A stretch of 43,895 nucleotides of DNA. It comes from an uncultured Lachnospiraceae bacterium. GTDB taxonomy: Bacteria; Bacillota; Clostridia; Lachnospirales; Lachnospiraceae. Positions 1 through 7,576 of the stretch are shown here, in pieces. The notes below the pieces were generated by a model that worked only from the letters and a program-made list of their open reading frames with translations, had not been told where the DNA came from and did no database searches. The stretch is taken from contig CANOKL010000036.1 in NCBI GenBank assembly GCA_947566645.1, positions 1-43,895 of the forward strand, read 5' to 3'. Position 1 is the first letter of the stretch. Every line of letters begins with the position of its first letter. Position numbers and translations under genes: made by a program.

Positions 1-2
1 AA

Positions 3-611
3 AATCTGGGTGGCGGTGGTTACTTTAAAGAATTACTCGAACGAATCAGAGACATCCGTGCTTCTGAAAAAATATTTTACAGACAAGTTTTGGAAATATA
101 TGCTACCAGTATTGATTATGACCCAAAAGCAGAAATATCGATTCTTTTCTTTAAAAAGGTGCAGAACAAAATTCATTATGCCATTCATGGCCAGACGGCA
201 GCTGAGGTTATTTATACACGGGCAGATGCTGAAAAAGAGTTCATGGGGCTTACAACATTTGTGGGAAATCAACCCACTTTAAAAGAAGCTGTTATTGCTA
301 AAAATTATTTGAGTGCAAAGGAACTTCGGGCAATGGGGCAGCTTGTGTCTGGGTATTTAGATTTTGCAGAGCGTCAGGCAGAGCGTGAACAAGTAATGAC
401 TATGAAAGATTGGGCAAAACATCTGGACCGTATACTTACAATGAGTGGAGAACAGTTGTTACAGGGAAATGGAAATATTTCTCATCAGCAAGCTGTTGAT
501 AAGGCAACAGATGAATATAAAAAATATAAAGCAAGAACCATCAGTGATGTAGAAGAAGACTATTTGAACTCTATAAAACTACTATTGGAACAAAAGACAA
601 ATAAGAAGTAA
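3..611 (+). CDS. RhuM family protein, 5'-truncated by window edge
   Basis: The open frame runs in from the left edge, so the start is missing and at least 202 residues are visible. The run GGYFKELLERIRDIRASEK followed by LEIYATSIDYDP matches the C-terminal half of the RhuM (virulence RhuM) family from memory. These proteins are common in phage-like islands and near restriction systems; their biochemical role is not settled. The second half is helical and charged and ends in a lysine-rich tail. The ATG at 90 lies inside the conserved region and is not the true start. Downstream lie only small or broken genes, so the locus looks like an eroding island. The family call is fairly sure; function is unknown. 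Confidence 0.7.
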   Translation, partial: NLGGGGYFKELLERIRDIRASEKIFYRQVLEIYATSIDYDPKAEISILFFKKVQNKIHYAIHGQTAAEVIYTRADAEKEFMGLTTFVGNQPTLKEAVIAKNYLSAKELRAMGQLVSGYLDFAERQAEREQVMTMKDWAKHLDRILTMSGEQLLQGNGNISHQQAVDKATDEYKKYKARTISDVEEDYLNSIKLLLEQKTNKK

Positions 612-617
612 AAAGGT

Positions 618-731
618 ATGCGATTTAGTTTGGACAACGGTGAACATGTGGAGACTGTTTCTAAAGAGTGGATGAAGGTCCCCCCAATATTGGATGAAGC
701 CGGATTCGAGGAAGACAAGAAAGCAAAATAA
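618..731 (+). CDS. small ORF of 37 aa, unknown
   Basis: A short frame starts 7 nt after the RhuM-like stop and begins MRFSLDNGEHVETVSKEW. An AAAAGG stretch just upstream could serve as a ribosome site but is very close to the ATG. I do not recognise the product. It may be the tail of a larger gene that has been deleted, since its neighbours are remnants too. Confidence 0.25.
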   Translation: MRFSLDNGEHVETVSKEWMKVPPILDEAGFEEDKKAK

Positions 732-781
732 GATTATTAGAGAATTGTATATGAATCCATAAGACCACAGATATATCTATG

Positions 782-913
782 ATACGAGAAGAGGTTCTGG
801 ATGACCGCCATGCGATCAAGGTAGGGTTTCATAGGGAGGATTATCCTTATTCTGTTGCAGGAAGACATTATCTGAGGACAGCGGATGCACTTAAATATTA
901 TGAGGTAATTTAA
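782..913 (+). pseudogene. remnant of an AlbA_2 / divergent AAA_4 (Schlafen-like) ATP-binding protein
   Basis: This frame encodes 43 residues, including DDRHAIKVGFHREDYPYSV and GRHYLRTAD, which resemble an internal strand-turn-strand of AlbA_2-domain proteins (commonly written GxxRPYxxxGxYYxRxADEDR). No upstream start or remaining domain is present, so this is an internal scrap. Its TAA overlaps the ATG of the next gene (TAATG). Recognition is by motif only and is moderate. Confidence 0.4.
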
Positions 914-1188
914 TGGATGAAAGGATTTATCAGATTGCAGAGCAGATAGTTGAAATACATCAAAAAGCCTATGAGGTTTATTTGCCGTTGGTTGAAGATG
1001 TGTGCAGTAGAACCGTGTCAGAGGATGAATTATCACATTTGCTTGATTATCTGCTGGATTTTGCATGTAATGAAAGAATTTTGGGATTATATAAAAAGGT
1101 GTGTAGAAAATATTTATATGTATATTCGGGATGCATCAAATTTTATATTGAAGCGTATCGGGAGATGTGGGAAGATGAAAACGAATGA
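913..1188 (+). CDS. hypothetical 91-aa helical protein
   Basis: The ORF starts at the ATG overlapping the stop of the upstream remnant. The product is acidic and rich in helices (MDERIYQIAEQIVEIHQKAY at the start, many Tyr and Cys, ending MWEDENE). It has no signal peptide or membrane segment and no motif I can name. It sits among RhuM and KilA-N fragments, so it is probably island cargo. It overlaps the next fragment by 14 nt. No function can be assigned. Confidence 0.45.
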   Translation: MDERIYQIAEQIVEIHQKAYEVYLPLVEDVCSRTVSEDELSHLLDYLLDFACNERILGLYKKVCRKYLYVYSGCIKFYIEAYREMWEDENE

Positions 1189-1330
1189 CTATTTGGCAGA
1201 ATATCTAACAGCGGCTATTCAAAATTGGATAGGAAACAGAGATGTGATACAATCTCTGGGATTATGGGAAAGACTTCATAATCCAGATTTTAACCCCCTC
1301 GAATTCGAGGGGGTTAGGAACTGTAAATAA
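1175..1330 (+). pseudogene. KilA-N domain fragment truncated by a repeat insertion
   Basis: Fifty-one codons include IQNWIGNRDVIQSLGLWERL followed by HNPDFNPLEFEG, which matches the core of KilA-N DNA-binding proteins (NWxRNRxTIExLGLWExLxNPxF in my recollection). The family normally continues for over 150 residues, but here the frame runs into the inverted-repeat element starting at 1316 and stops at 1330. The last residues VRNCK are therefore repeat-encoded. The N-terminal part of the domain is missing as well. This is a remnant, not a working gene. Confidence 0.55.
1291..1316. repeat. 26-bp perfect palindrome centred on GAATTC
   Basis: The arms are TAACCCCCTC with GAATTC at the centre. It encodes the conserved-looking NPLEFEG of the KilA-N fragment, so it may be native coding sequence that happens to be palindromic. 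It directly abuts the inverted-repeat element at 1316. There is no T-run after it, so I do not call it a terminator. Confidence 0.5.
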
Positions 1331-1370
1331 CTTTGCAATTTACTTGTTAAAGTTATATATTTCAGTTCCT
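1316..1370. mobile_element. short MITE-like inverted-repeat element (55 bp)
   Basis: The ends are AGGAACTG and CAGTTCCT, with the inverted repeat continuing inwards (TAAATAACTT on the left, AAGTTATATATTT on the right). The same termini bound a 159-bp copy at 3399-3557. Both copies are flanked by TTA on each side, consistent with a 3-bp target duplication. There is no coding capacity. This copy looks internally deleted and interrupts the KilA-N fragment. Confidence 0.5.
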
Positions 1371-1412
1371 TAGAAAACAGGCAGGAGCAAACGCATTAAA
1401 AAAGGGGAGAAT

Positions 1413-2972
1413 ATGAAAATCTGTGAATTATTACTTAGAAATTTTGGAAAGTTTTCGGATACATCCATAGAGTTTTCGGACGGAATCCAGATTCTGTACG
1501 GGGAAAATGAATCCGGAAAATCAACGATACATACATTTATAAAAGGAATGCTGTTCGGCATGGAGCGGGGGCGCGGACGCGCGGCAAACCATGACACATT
1601 TTCAAAATATGAGCCATGGGAAAATCCCAATTACTATTCTGGAAGGCTGATCTTCGAGACCGGCGGCAGGCACTTCGCCATAGACCGGCATTTTGACAAA
1701 TACGCAAAAAATGTAGAGATTGTCTGTCAGGAGGACGGGGAACAGCTAAGCGCAGCAGACGGGGATCTTGAAATGCTTCTTGACGGACTCACCGCCTCAG
1801 GATTTGATAACACCGTTTCCATCGCACAGCTAAAGGCACAGCCCGGATTGTCCCTTGCCTCTGAGCTTAAGAATTACGCCACCAATTATTATGTGACCGG
1901 AGACAGTGACCTGGATCTGGAGGCGGCGCTTAGACGGCTCCAGGAAAAAAAGAAGGACGCAGACAAAGAACTCCGGAACCTGATCAGAGAAAAGCAGGAC
2001 AAGCGTGAGCGGCTGGAACAAGAGCTCTCCTATATCTGGCGCGATATTCACCGCATCAGAGAAGAGCAGGAGCATCTGGAAGAAGAGATAACCGTCCGGA
2101 AAGCACGTATCAGCCAGGAAAAGCAGGAGGAGCCGGAAGTAAAACAGAGAATCTTCGACGAGATCCGGCCAGACAAGTGGAGAGTCCATCCCATAGAAAT
2201 CATTATCCTGGCCATTGCACTCATACTATGCTTTCTCCTGCTGCCAAGACCCTGGAACGGATTTGTCACAATCGTATTATTCATCTGCGGCCTGATCTAC
2301 ATATGGAACCGCATGAAGATTGCAAAGCAGCAGGTCAAGACCGAGCCAGAGCTGATTCTGGAAGAAATAACTCCGGAAGAGGAAAAAGTCCCCTTAGAAA
2401 AGCTGATATGGGAATACGACCACAACGCAGGCGAGCTCCAGGAAAAACAGGTGCAGTACGATAACCTAAGCGAATCCCTTGCCGAGCTGGATGAAATAAC
2501 AGGCGGACATAAAGAATACGAAGACAAGAAAAACGCATTCCAGCTGGCAGAAAACAGAATAGAAGAATTAGCCGAAGCCTTTCAGAAAAAGCTAAAAAAA
2601 GACCTGAACACCCGGGCATCAGAAATCATCAGCCAGATTACAGGAGGAAAATACACCCGTCTGATCCTTTCAGAAGGACTGTCCCTGAGCCTCCTGTCAC
2701 AGGAACGCAGGATTCCCATAGAACAAGTAAGCCGCGGAACCATCGAGCAGGTCTACTTCGCCCTCCGCATGGCAGCAGGAGAACTCATGCATACCGAAGA
2801 ATACCCAGTCATCCTGGACGACACCTTCGTCTGCTACGACGACAAACGCCTTGCACAGACACTTGGCTGGCTATACAAAAACAAAACCCAGGTAATCCTC
2901 CTCACCTGCCAGAAACGCGAAGAAGAGATACTGTCCAGACTAAAAATCCCATATCATATAATCAAAATCTAG
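1413..2972 (+). CDS. YhaN/SbcC-like AAA ATPase with a membrane hairpin
   Basis: The protein is 519 aa. The N-terminus is ABC/SMC-like: a first strand pair (MKICELLLRNFGKFSDTSIE) and Walker A GENESGKST near residues 31-39. A charged coiled coil of about residues 165-230 follows, then two hydrophobic segments (about 252-270 and 275-292), a second coiled coil, and the C-terminal half with a signature-like SRGTIEQVYFALRMA and Walker B YPVILDDTF. YhaN/SbcC-type ATPases usually pair with an SbcD/YhaO-like phosphoesterase in DNA metabolism. No such gene is adjacent; the upstream side is eroded island. A GGGGAG sequence precedes the ATG. It is shorter than most relatives. The ATPase class is secure; the biological role is open. 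Confidence 0.75.
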   Translation: MKICELLLRNFGKFSDTSIEFSDGIQILYGENESGKSTIHTFIKGMLFGMERGRGRAANHDTFSKYEPWENPNYYSGRLIFETGGRHFAIDRHFDKYAKNVEIVCQEDGEQLSAADGDLEMLLDGLTASGFDNTVSIAQLKAQPGLSLASELKNYATNYYVTGDSDLDLEAALRRLQEKKKDADKELRNLIREKQDKRERLEQELSYIWRDIHRIREEQEHLEEEITVRKARISQEKQEEPEVKQRIFDEIRPDKWRVHPIEIIILAIALILCFLLLPRPWNGFVTIVLFICGLIYIWNRMKIAKQQVKTEPELILEEITPEEEKVPLEKLIWEYDHNAGELQEKQVQYDNLSESLAELDEITGGHKEYEDKKNAFQLAENRIEELAEAFQKKLKKDLNTRASEIISQITGGKYTRLILSEGLSLSLLSQERRIPIEQVSRGTIEQVYFALRMAAGELMHTEEYPVILDDTFVCYDDKRLAQTLGWLYKNKTQVILLTCQKREEEILSRLKIPYHIIKI

Positions 2973-2983
2973 CACACTAACTC

Positions 2984-3011
2984 AGCCGCACAGATCATAC
3001 ACTGTGCGGCT
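2984..3011 (+). terminator. probable terminator after the ATPase gene
   Basis: Perfect 10-bp arms AGCCGCACAG and CTGTGCGGCT enclose an 8-nt loop, 12 nt after the stop codon. The following AATGTTTTC is only weakly T-rich. Confidence 0.6.
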
Positions 3012-3188
3012 AATGTTTTCAAAAATAAGAACTATCAAAAAACATAAAAGCCAAAGCAAAAAGCTCTCCCCCAATACCAAACAGGAATACTCTAACAGTT
3101 CAGATACCTTCACTGCTACAGAATACTTCTATACTCCAAGGTCAAAAAGCAATCCCCCTGCCCCGCCCCAGGCAGGAATACGCCCATA

Positions 3189-3297
3189 ACCAAAGCCAAA
3201 AACCATAGATCAGCCAATAAACAGCAGGCAGGAAGGCCTCTACAACCAAAGCAAAAACCACAGATCAGCCAATAAACAGCAGGCAGGAAGGCTTCTA
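3189..3297. repeat. tandem direct repeat, two ~54-bp units
   Basis: The two units (3189-3242 and 3245-3297) share ACCAAAGC, then AGATCAGCCAATAAACAGC and AGGCAGGAAGGC, with few differences. The second unit's end is the left arm of the inverted repeat described next. No gene is supported here. Confidence 0.75.
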
Positions 3298-3619
3298 TAT
3301 TTCAATGAAAACAATCAGGGGCGCCCTTTATGGAGGTGAAATCCAATGCTTACGCAGACTTAGGCGTGAGGGCTCTCCCGAACACCTTAGTCGAAGTTAG
3401 GAACTGTATGTAAATAACTTTTACATTTTGCTTGTCTATTTCTCCGATTGCACAGGTCAAAAAGCCTCGACGTAGCCCGCTACGCCTGCGTTTTTTGACC
3501 TGCACACTCGAAGAAATATCCTGCGCAATCTGTACAAGTTATTTACATACAGTTCCTTAGCATTTAGTTCACCGGAATTTTGCCCCGTTTGAATGAAATA
3601 TAGAAGCCTTCCTGCCTGC
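3279..3619. repeat. large inverted repeat with perfect 26-bp arms enclosing a second hairpin
   Basis: The left arm at 3279-3304 (starting GCAGGCAGGAAGGC) is repeated exactly inverted at 3594-3619. A further direct copy of the right-arm sequence lies at 3639-3666, sharing 28 bp with 3596-3623 and ending just before the prs stop. The 289-bp core carries no convincing ORF and contains the separate AGGAACTG hairpin element. With the tandem units on the left, the intergenic stretch between 2972 and 3673 is almost wholly repeat sequence. Confidence 0.7.
3399..3557. mobile_element. 159-bp MITE-like hairpin element with AGGAACTG ends
   Basis: Terminal inverted repeats of 22 bp (3399-3420 and 3536-3557) begin AGGAACTGTATG. 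The interior is also self-complementary: CAGGTCAAAAA on the left pairs with TTTTTTGACCTG on the right around CGTAGCCCGCTACG. The whole element can fold as one long imperfect stem. Flanks are TTA on both sides, as in the 55-bp copy at 1316. It has no transposase, so it would need a trans-acting one. Confidence 0.6.
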
Positions 3620-3672
3620 GTCCTCCTTCACCTGAATAAAATATAGAAGCCTTCCTGCCTGCGTCCGCCCCC

Positions 3673-4863
3673 CTATTTTTTACGCCCCTTCATCTTGTAT
3701 TCCTGCACCGCATACTGAATCCTCTCATTCGGCGTCAGTATACTACTGATTGACCCATCATGATTCAGCGTATCAATCATAAGTGCAATATATTTACTCA
3801 TATCACAGTTAATATAATACGGCCTCTCCAGAAGCTCCGGTGTCTGATAGATCAGGTTCGTTGTAAGAATCGCATCAATCAGCCCGTCCTCATAAGCCTT
3901 ATCAAACTTCTCAAGCCCGTTCGTAAACAGCCCGAAGGTTGCAGCCGCGAAGATCCGTCTCGCCTTACGCTGCTTCAGCTGTCCCGCCACATCCAGGATG
4001 CTGTCCCCTGAGGAGATCATATCATCCAGGACAATCACATCCTTGCCCTCCACAGAAGAACCCAGGAATTCATGGGCAACAATCGGATTGCGTCCGTTCA
4101 CAATTCTCGTGTAATCACGTCTCTTATAGAACATCCCCATATCAAGATTCAGCACATTTGCAAGATACACCGCACGACCGGTTGCACCCTCATCCGGACT
4201 GATGGCCATCATATGGTCACTGTCAATCTGAAGGTCATCATAACGGTTCAGGAGTCCCTTTACAAACTGATAGGTGGGCTTGACCGTCTCGAAGCCGCTT
4301 AAGGGGATGGCATTCTGCACACGGGGATCGTGGGCGTCAAAAGTAATAATATTATCCACACCCATTCTCACAAGCTCCTGCAGCGCGAGGGCACAGTCCA
4401 GAGACTCACGGCCGCTCCGCTTATGCTGCCGGCTCTCGTACAGAAACGGCATAATAACATTGAGCCGCCGCCCCTTTCCCCCAATCGCTGCGATGACTCT
4501 CTTAAGATTCTGAAAATGGTCATCCGGGGACATGTGGTTAATATGTCCTGTTAAGGAATAAGTCAGGCTGTAATTACATACATCCACCATGAGATATAAG
4601 TCCATGCCCCGCACGGATTCCCCGATAATTCCCTTAGCCTCTCCCGAACCGAATCTGGGGACCTGTGCATCAATCAGATAGGTGTCCCTCTCGTATCCGT
4701 TAAATACAACGTCGTCTTTGTAGACGTGATCACTTTCCCTGCGCCATTTTACCAGGTAGTCATTGACCTTTTTCCCCATGTCCTGACAACCGTCCAGGGC
4801 AATAATCCCCAGAGAGCCAATTGGAATGTTGTCCAATATGCGTTCATTACGGCGTAGCATCAT
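3673..4863 (-). CDS. prs: ribose-phosphate pyrophosphokinase (divergent long form)
   Basis: The product makes PRPP from ribose-5-phosphate and ATP, feeding purine, pyrimidine, His and Trp synthesis. It is 396 aa, longer than the usual ~315. Seen: a catalytic-loop region with the YESRQHKRSGRESLD run, the metal-binding FDAHDPRVQNA, and the PRPP-binding loop DVIVLDDMISSGDS. The canonical DLH of standard Prs reads DAH here, as in a divergent clostridial-type group. The start overlaps the end of the dnaI gene by 17 bp, implying translational coupling in a dnaD-dnaI-prs operon. Family identity is secure; that it is the only or main Prs of the cell is inference. Confidence 0.88.
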   Translation of the reverse strand: MMLRRNERILDNIPIGSLGIIALDGCQDMGKKVNDYLVKWRRESDHVYKDDVVFNGYERDTYLIDAQVPRFGSGEAKGIIGESVRGMDLYLMVDVCNYSLTYSLTGHINHMSPDDHFQNLKRVIAAIGGKGRRLNVIMPFLYESRQHKRSGRESLDCALALQELVRMGVDNIITFDAHDPRVQNAIPLSGFETVKPTYQFVKGLLNRYDDLQIDSDHMMAISPDEGATGRAVYLANVLNLDMGMFYKRRDYTRIVNGRNPIVAHEFLGSSVEGKDVIVLDDMISSGDSILDVAGQLKQRKARRIFAAATFGLFTNGLEKFDKAYEDGLIDAILTTNLIYQTPELLERPYYINCDMSKYIALMIDTLNHDGSISSILTPNERIQYAVQEYKMKGRKK

Positions 4864-5857
4864 TCGTACCTCCCAAATTTAATAATTTTTTTTGTATTCT
4901 TATATCATCACCCGTAAGCCTCAGCATCTTATAACTGCTGCTGATACGGGAAAAGATTCGCTCGGAATAGATCCCCTTAAGATCTTCAAGTGCAAGGTTC
5001 GTAGAGATAACAGTGGAACGCCTCCTGAGGCTCCGCTCATTCAATATGGTAAATAGCTGTGATGTTGTAAAGTTGTTGGAGAGTTCAGATCCCAGGTCAT
5101 CAATAATGAGCAGATCGCATTCATAGATGTGTGTGTGCGCTTCCGTCTCCGTGCCTTCTTTTGAGAAAGTCTCCTTTGCAAGCAGATCAAAGAGCATGGA
5201 GGCGGAAAAATAGATTACAGAATAAGAGCGTTCAATCAATTCCTTTGCGATACAGTGTGAAAGAAAGGTCTTGCCGACCCCTGTATCTCCATATAATAAT
5301 ATATTAGAAAATTGCGCAGAAAATGTGTCCACGAATTTATGGCAGGCATCCAGCGCAGTCTGTATAGCTTCCCTGGAAGAACGTCCGGTCAGCGGGTCAA
5401 TGTGGCTGGCAGAATAGTAATCCAGGGAAAATGTATCAAAGTTTTCCAGTTCCAGAATTCCTTCCAGATTGGACTGGGTGTACAACAAATCAATCACTGC
5501 CTTGTTGAAGCAGTGACACTTTTTTGAACCGAGATATCCGGTGTCCCGGCAGTCCGGGCATGTATAATGAAGCTCCAGATAGTCAGCCGGGAAATGATTC
5601 TTAAGGAGAAGCATGCGTTTGCGCTCTGTAAGCTCCTTCATGGTGCGCCTGAAGGAGGACAGAGCAGACGCATCGCCCTCAATTAGCCGTTTTGCTTTTT
5701 CCACGCTTAAGGAGGAGATGGAATCATCAAGTTCCTTAAGCTCTGGTATACAGGAATATGCCTGCGTGTAACGTCTGCGCAGAGCATATACATTGTCTGT
5801 CTGCCGTTGTTCGTAAGTACGCATCAGTGCATCGTACTGAGAATTGGATAGTGCCAT
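4847..5857 (-). CDS. dnaI: DnaI/DnaC-type replicative helicase loader ATPase
   Basis: The 336-aa AAA+ protein loads the replicative helicase. The N-terminal 90 residues are helical and helicase-binding-like. A zinc-site pattern follows (C100, C103, C114, C116 in YTCPDCRDTGYLGSKKCHCF). The ATPase domain shows Walker A GDTGVGKT at 190-197, Walker B CDLLIIDDLG near 248-257, and an arginine-finger region SERIFSRI. It lies between the DnaD-like gene and prs on the minus strand, with 53 bp to dnaD and a 17-bp overlap into prs. The family is clear; the symbol follows Bacillus usage. Confidence 0.9.
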   Translation of the reverse strand: MALSNSQYDALMRTYEQRQTDNVYALRRRYTQAYSCIPELKELDDSISSLSVEKAKRLIEGDASALSSFRRTMKELTERKRMLLLKNHFPADYLELHYTCPDCRDTGYLGSKKCHCFNKAVIDLLYTQSNLEGILELENFDTFSLDYYSASHIDPLTGRSSREAIQTALDACHKFVDTFSAQFSNILLYGDTGVGKTFLSHCIAKELIERSYSVIYFSASMLFDLLAKETFSKEGTETEAHTHIYECDLLIIDDLGSELSNNFTTSQLFTILNERSLRRRSTVISTNLALEDLKGIYSERIFSRISSSYKMLRLTGDDIRIQKKLLNLGGTNDATP

Positions 5858-5910
5858 GTGAAAGATCCCTCTTATGTAACTGCCCGGTGTGTCTGGGCAG
5901 TTACTCTTTT

Positions 5911-7377
5911 TTATTGTTGTATCAGTTTGCGCTCCAGTTCATTCATATCATAGGAGCGCCCCTCGAAGTTGTTGAATTTATTTCTGGATGCAGAGGCTTT
6001 GGAGGTTTGTTTCTTCCTGCGTTCCTTTTCCTTTAAAAATCCTGCGTCAATGGCCTTGATGTCTTCAAGGCGCTGCACCTTTTTGGACAGCCAGTCCCTC
6101 AGAATGGTATCCGCATAGTCAAAGCTTGGCTGATGGATTGTGCTGATGGTTTTGTTGCAGGCTTCTACAATAATCTCAAGAGAAAATCCGTATTCCTCTG
6201 TCCATTTTTTTATGTAAGTCAGCTCAGAGGCTGCAGGTGAGCGTCCCTTGATGCCAAATGCATTCAGGACAGAATAGCAGTTGCGGTTATAGGACAGGGA
6301 GCCTGCCTTTGCTTCTGCCACTGTAGAGATGCCCCGTTCATGCCAGGAGAGGGCAACCTTCCTTATATAATGCATGCTCTTGTGTCCGTTTTCTACGCAG
6401 TATTCAATCAGATACTCCGTGAGATCTAAGGACATATGAAGCGTCTCGTAAAAATATGCGATAGTTTCTATATCAGTTGAGGACAGAGTCTTTCCAAGAT
6501 ACTGCTCTGCCACAAATAAAAGCTCCTTGAATTCCTTGCGGCTCTTATACTGCTGAAGATTTGAAACCTCCGGGACAGGAGGAAGCGGTTCGTAGTCCTC
6601 TGAAAGGAAAGCCTCCTTCCGGGCAAACAAATCTCTGAGGGAAGCAGCATCAGGATGGACATCCGATTCTGTACGCTGATGTTTCTGAGCGGCCGGGGCT
6701 TCCTGCATATGGGCAGAAGAAGATGACTCTGCCCCGGACATACGCCGTGGGGCCGTCTCCGCCCCGGACATACGCTGCGGAACCGACTCTGTATCGGATA
6801 TGCGCCGTGGGGCCGTCTCTGATTCAGACATGCGCCGCGAGCCTGACTCCGCCTCGGCCATGCGCCGTAAGCCCGTCTCTGCCTCGGCCATGCGCCGCGG
6901 GCCTGTCTCTGCCCCGGGGTCACGCCGTAAGCCTGCCTCTGTTTCGGGCATGCGCCGTGAGCCGGTATCAGTCCCGGAGTCGCGCCGTGAGGCTGTCTCT
7001 GCCTCGGACATGCGCCGTGAGCCTGTCTCTGTTTCAGACATGCGCCGTGAGGCCGTCTCCGTCTCGGATACACGTCTTCTGGCAGAACCGGAGCCTTTCG
7101 CGGAGGCAGCCTTTCTGGAAGCGGTATCTTCATATTCTAACAGACCCTGCTTTTTCCAGTAGTTGAGTGCGCGGATCACATCCTTTTCCGTATGGTCAAG
7201 AAGATCCGCAATCCGGGATATGGTCAGAGTCCCGGAGGGGGCATTCAGATGGCGGAGCAGGAGAAGATAAACCTTCACGTACTCTCCATTTGCCTTTGCC
7301 ATATAATGGTCAATAAATTCATTTTCCAATACAGTTGTCTCACGCTGTACGTGATTGGTAAGTGTTAGCTTTTTCAT
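5911..7377 (-). CDS. dnaD: DnaD-domain replication initiation protein with a decapeptide-repeat linker
   Basis: The 488-aa protein has three parts. Residues 1-85 form a winged-helix-like N-domain (SRIADLLDHTEKDVIRALNY). Residues 101-220 are twelve consecutive 10-residue repeats of the type RRMSETETAS, highly charged and surely disordered. The C-terminal half carries two DnaD C-type domains; the first ends with the signature MHYIRKVALSWHERGI and the second with YADTILRDWL. DnaD/DnaB proteins remodel origin DNA and hand the helicase to DnaI, encoded just downstream. The ATG at 7377 is preceded by an AGAAAGAC-like weak site. The repeat makes this protein unusually long for the family (typically 230-330 aa). 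Confidence 0.88.
   Translation of the reverse strand: MKKLTLTNHVQRETTVLENEFIDHYMAKANGEYVKVYLLLLRHLNAPSGTLTISRIADLLDHTEKDVIRALNYWKKQGLLEYEDTASRKAASAKGSGSARRRVSETETASRRMSETETGSRRMSEAETASRRDSGTDTGSRRMPETEAGLRRDPGAETGPRRMAEAETGLRRMAEAESGSRRMSESETAPRRISDTESVPQRMSGAETAPRRMSGAESSSSAHMQEAPAAQKHQRTESDVHPDAASLRDLFARKEAFLSEDYEPLPPVPEVSNLQQYKSRKEFKELLFVAEQYLGKTLSSTDIETIAYFYETLHMSLDLTEYLIEYCVENGHKSMHYIRKVALSWHERGISTVAEAKAGSLSYNRNCYSVLNAFGIKGRSPAASELTYIKKWTEEYGFSLEIIVEACNKTISTIHQPSFDYADTILRDWLSKKVQRLEDIKAIDAGFLKEKERRKKQTSKASASRNKFNNFEGRSYDMNELERKLIQQ
6718..7077 (-). repeat. 30-bp coding minisatellite, 12 units, inside the DnaD gene
   Basis: Residues 101-220 divide exactly into twelve 10-residue units with RR at positions 1-2, an acidic centre and a Ser/Thr-rich end. 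The 360-bp block has no indels out of register. The alternative frames on both strands are also open here because no unit carries a stop, which creates spurious ORFs. Confidence 0.92.
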
Positions 7378-7486
7378 AGTCCGCCCACCAGTCTTTCTTT
7401 TTTTCGAATAAGGGTAAGGATATACTCACGGCCAATGAAATCTGCCGCGCAGTATCATTCCTCGTGTAAGAAGTCTCGTGTCAACT

Positions 7487-7514
7487 ATTATAGCATCATA
7501 AGGGCGGTCAAAAA
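7487..7514 (-). promoter_or_regulatory. candidate promoter for dnaD-dnaI-prs
   Basis: On the minus strand, TTTTTG (7509-7514) and TATAAT (7487-7492) are separated by 16 bp, about 110 bp upstream of the dnaD ATG. The -10 is perfect; the -35 is weak. Confidence 0.45.
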
Positions 7515-7544
7515 AGAAATTTCTGCCTCAAAAATCATGTTTTT

Positions 7545-7576
7545 TGTGGATAAAATTCTGTGGAAAATGTGGATAA
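7545..7576 (+). promoter_or_regulatory. cluster of DnaA boxes upstream of the helicase-loader genes
   Basis: TGTGGATAA, the consensus DnaA 9-mer, occurs at 7545-7553 and 7568-7576, with the near-match TGTGGAAAA at 7559-7567 abutting the second. All three point the same way. They lie between murC and dnaD, 31 to 62 bp upstream of the candidate dnaD -35. The consensus is well established; binding here is inferred. Confidence 0.65.

Noticed and set aside
3004..3189. 61-codon frame in the repeat-rich intergenic region
   Set aside because: It begins inside the terminator, has no SD and a low-complexity Lys/Ser/Pro composition.
3189..3666. CRISPR array
   Set aside because: Only two tandem units, no regular spacers and no cas genes; the units are ordinary direct and inverted repeats.
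6468..7166. Several long frames on both strands across the DnaD repeat
   Set aside because: The 30-bp repeat has no stops in several frames, so open length here is an artefact.
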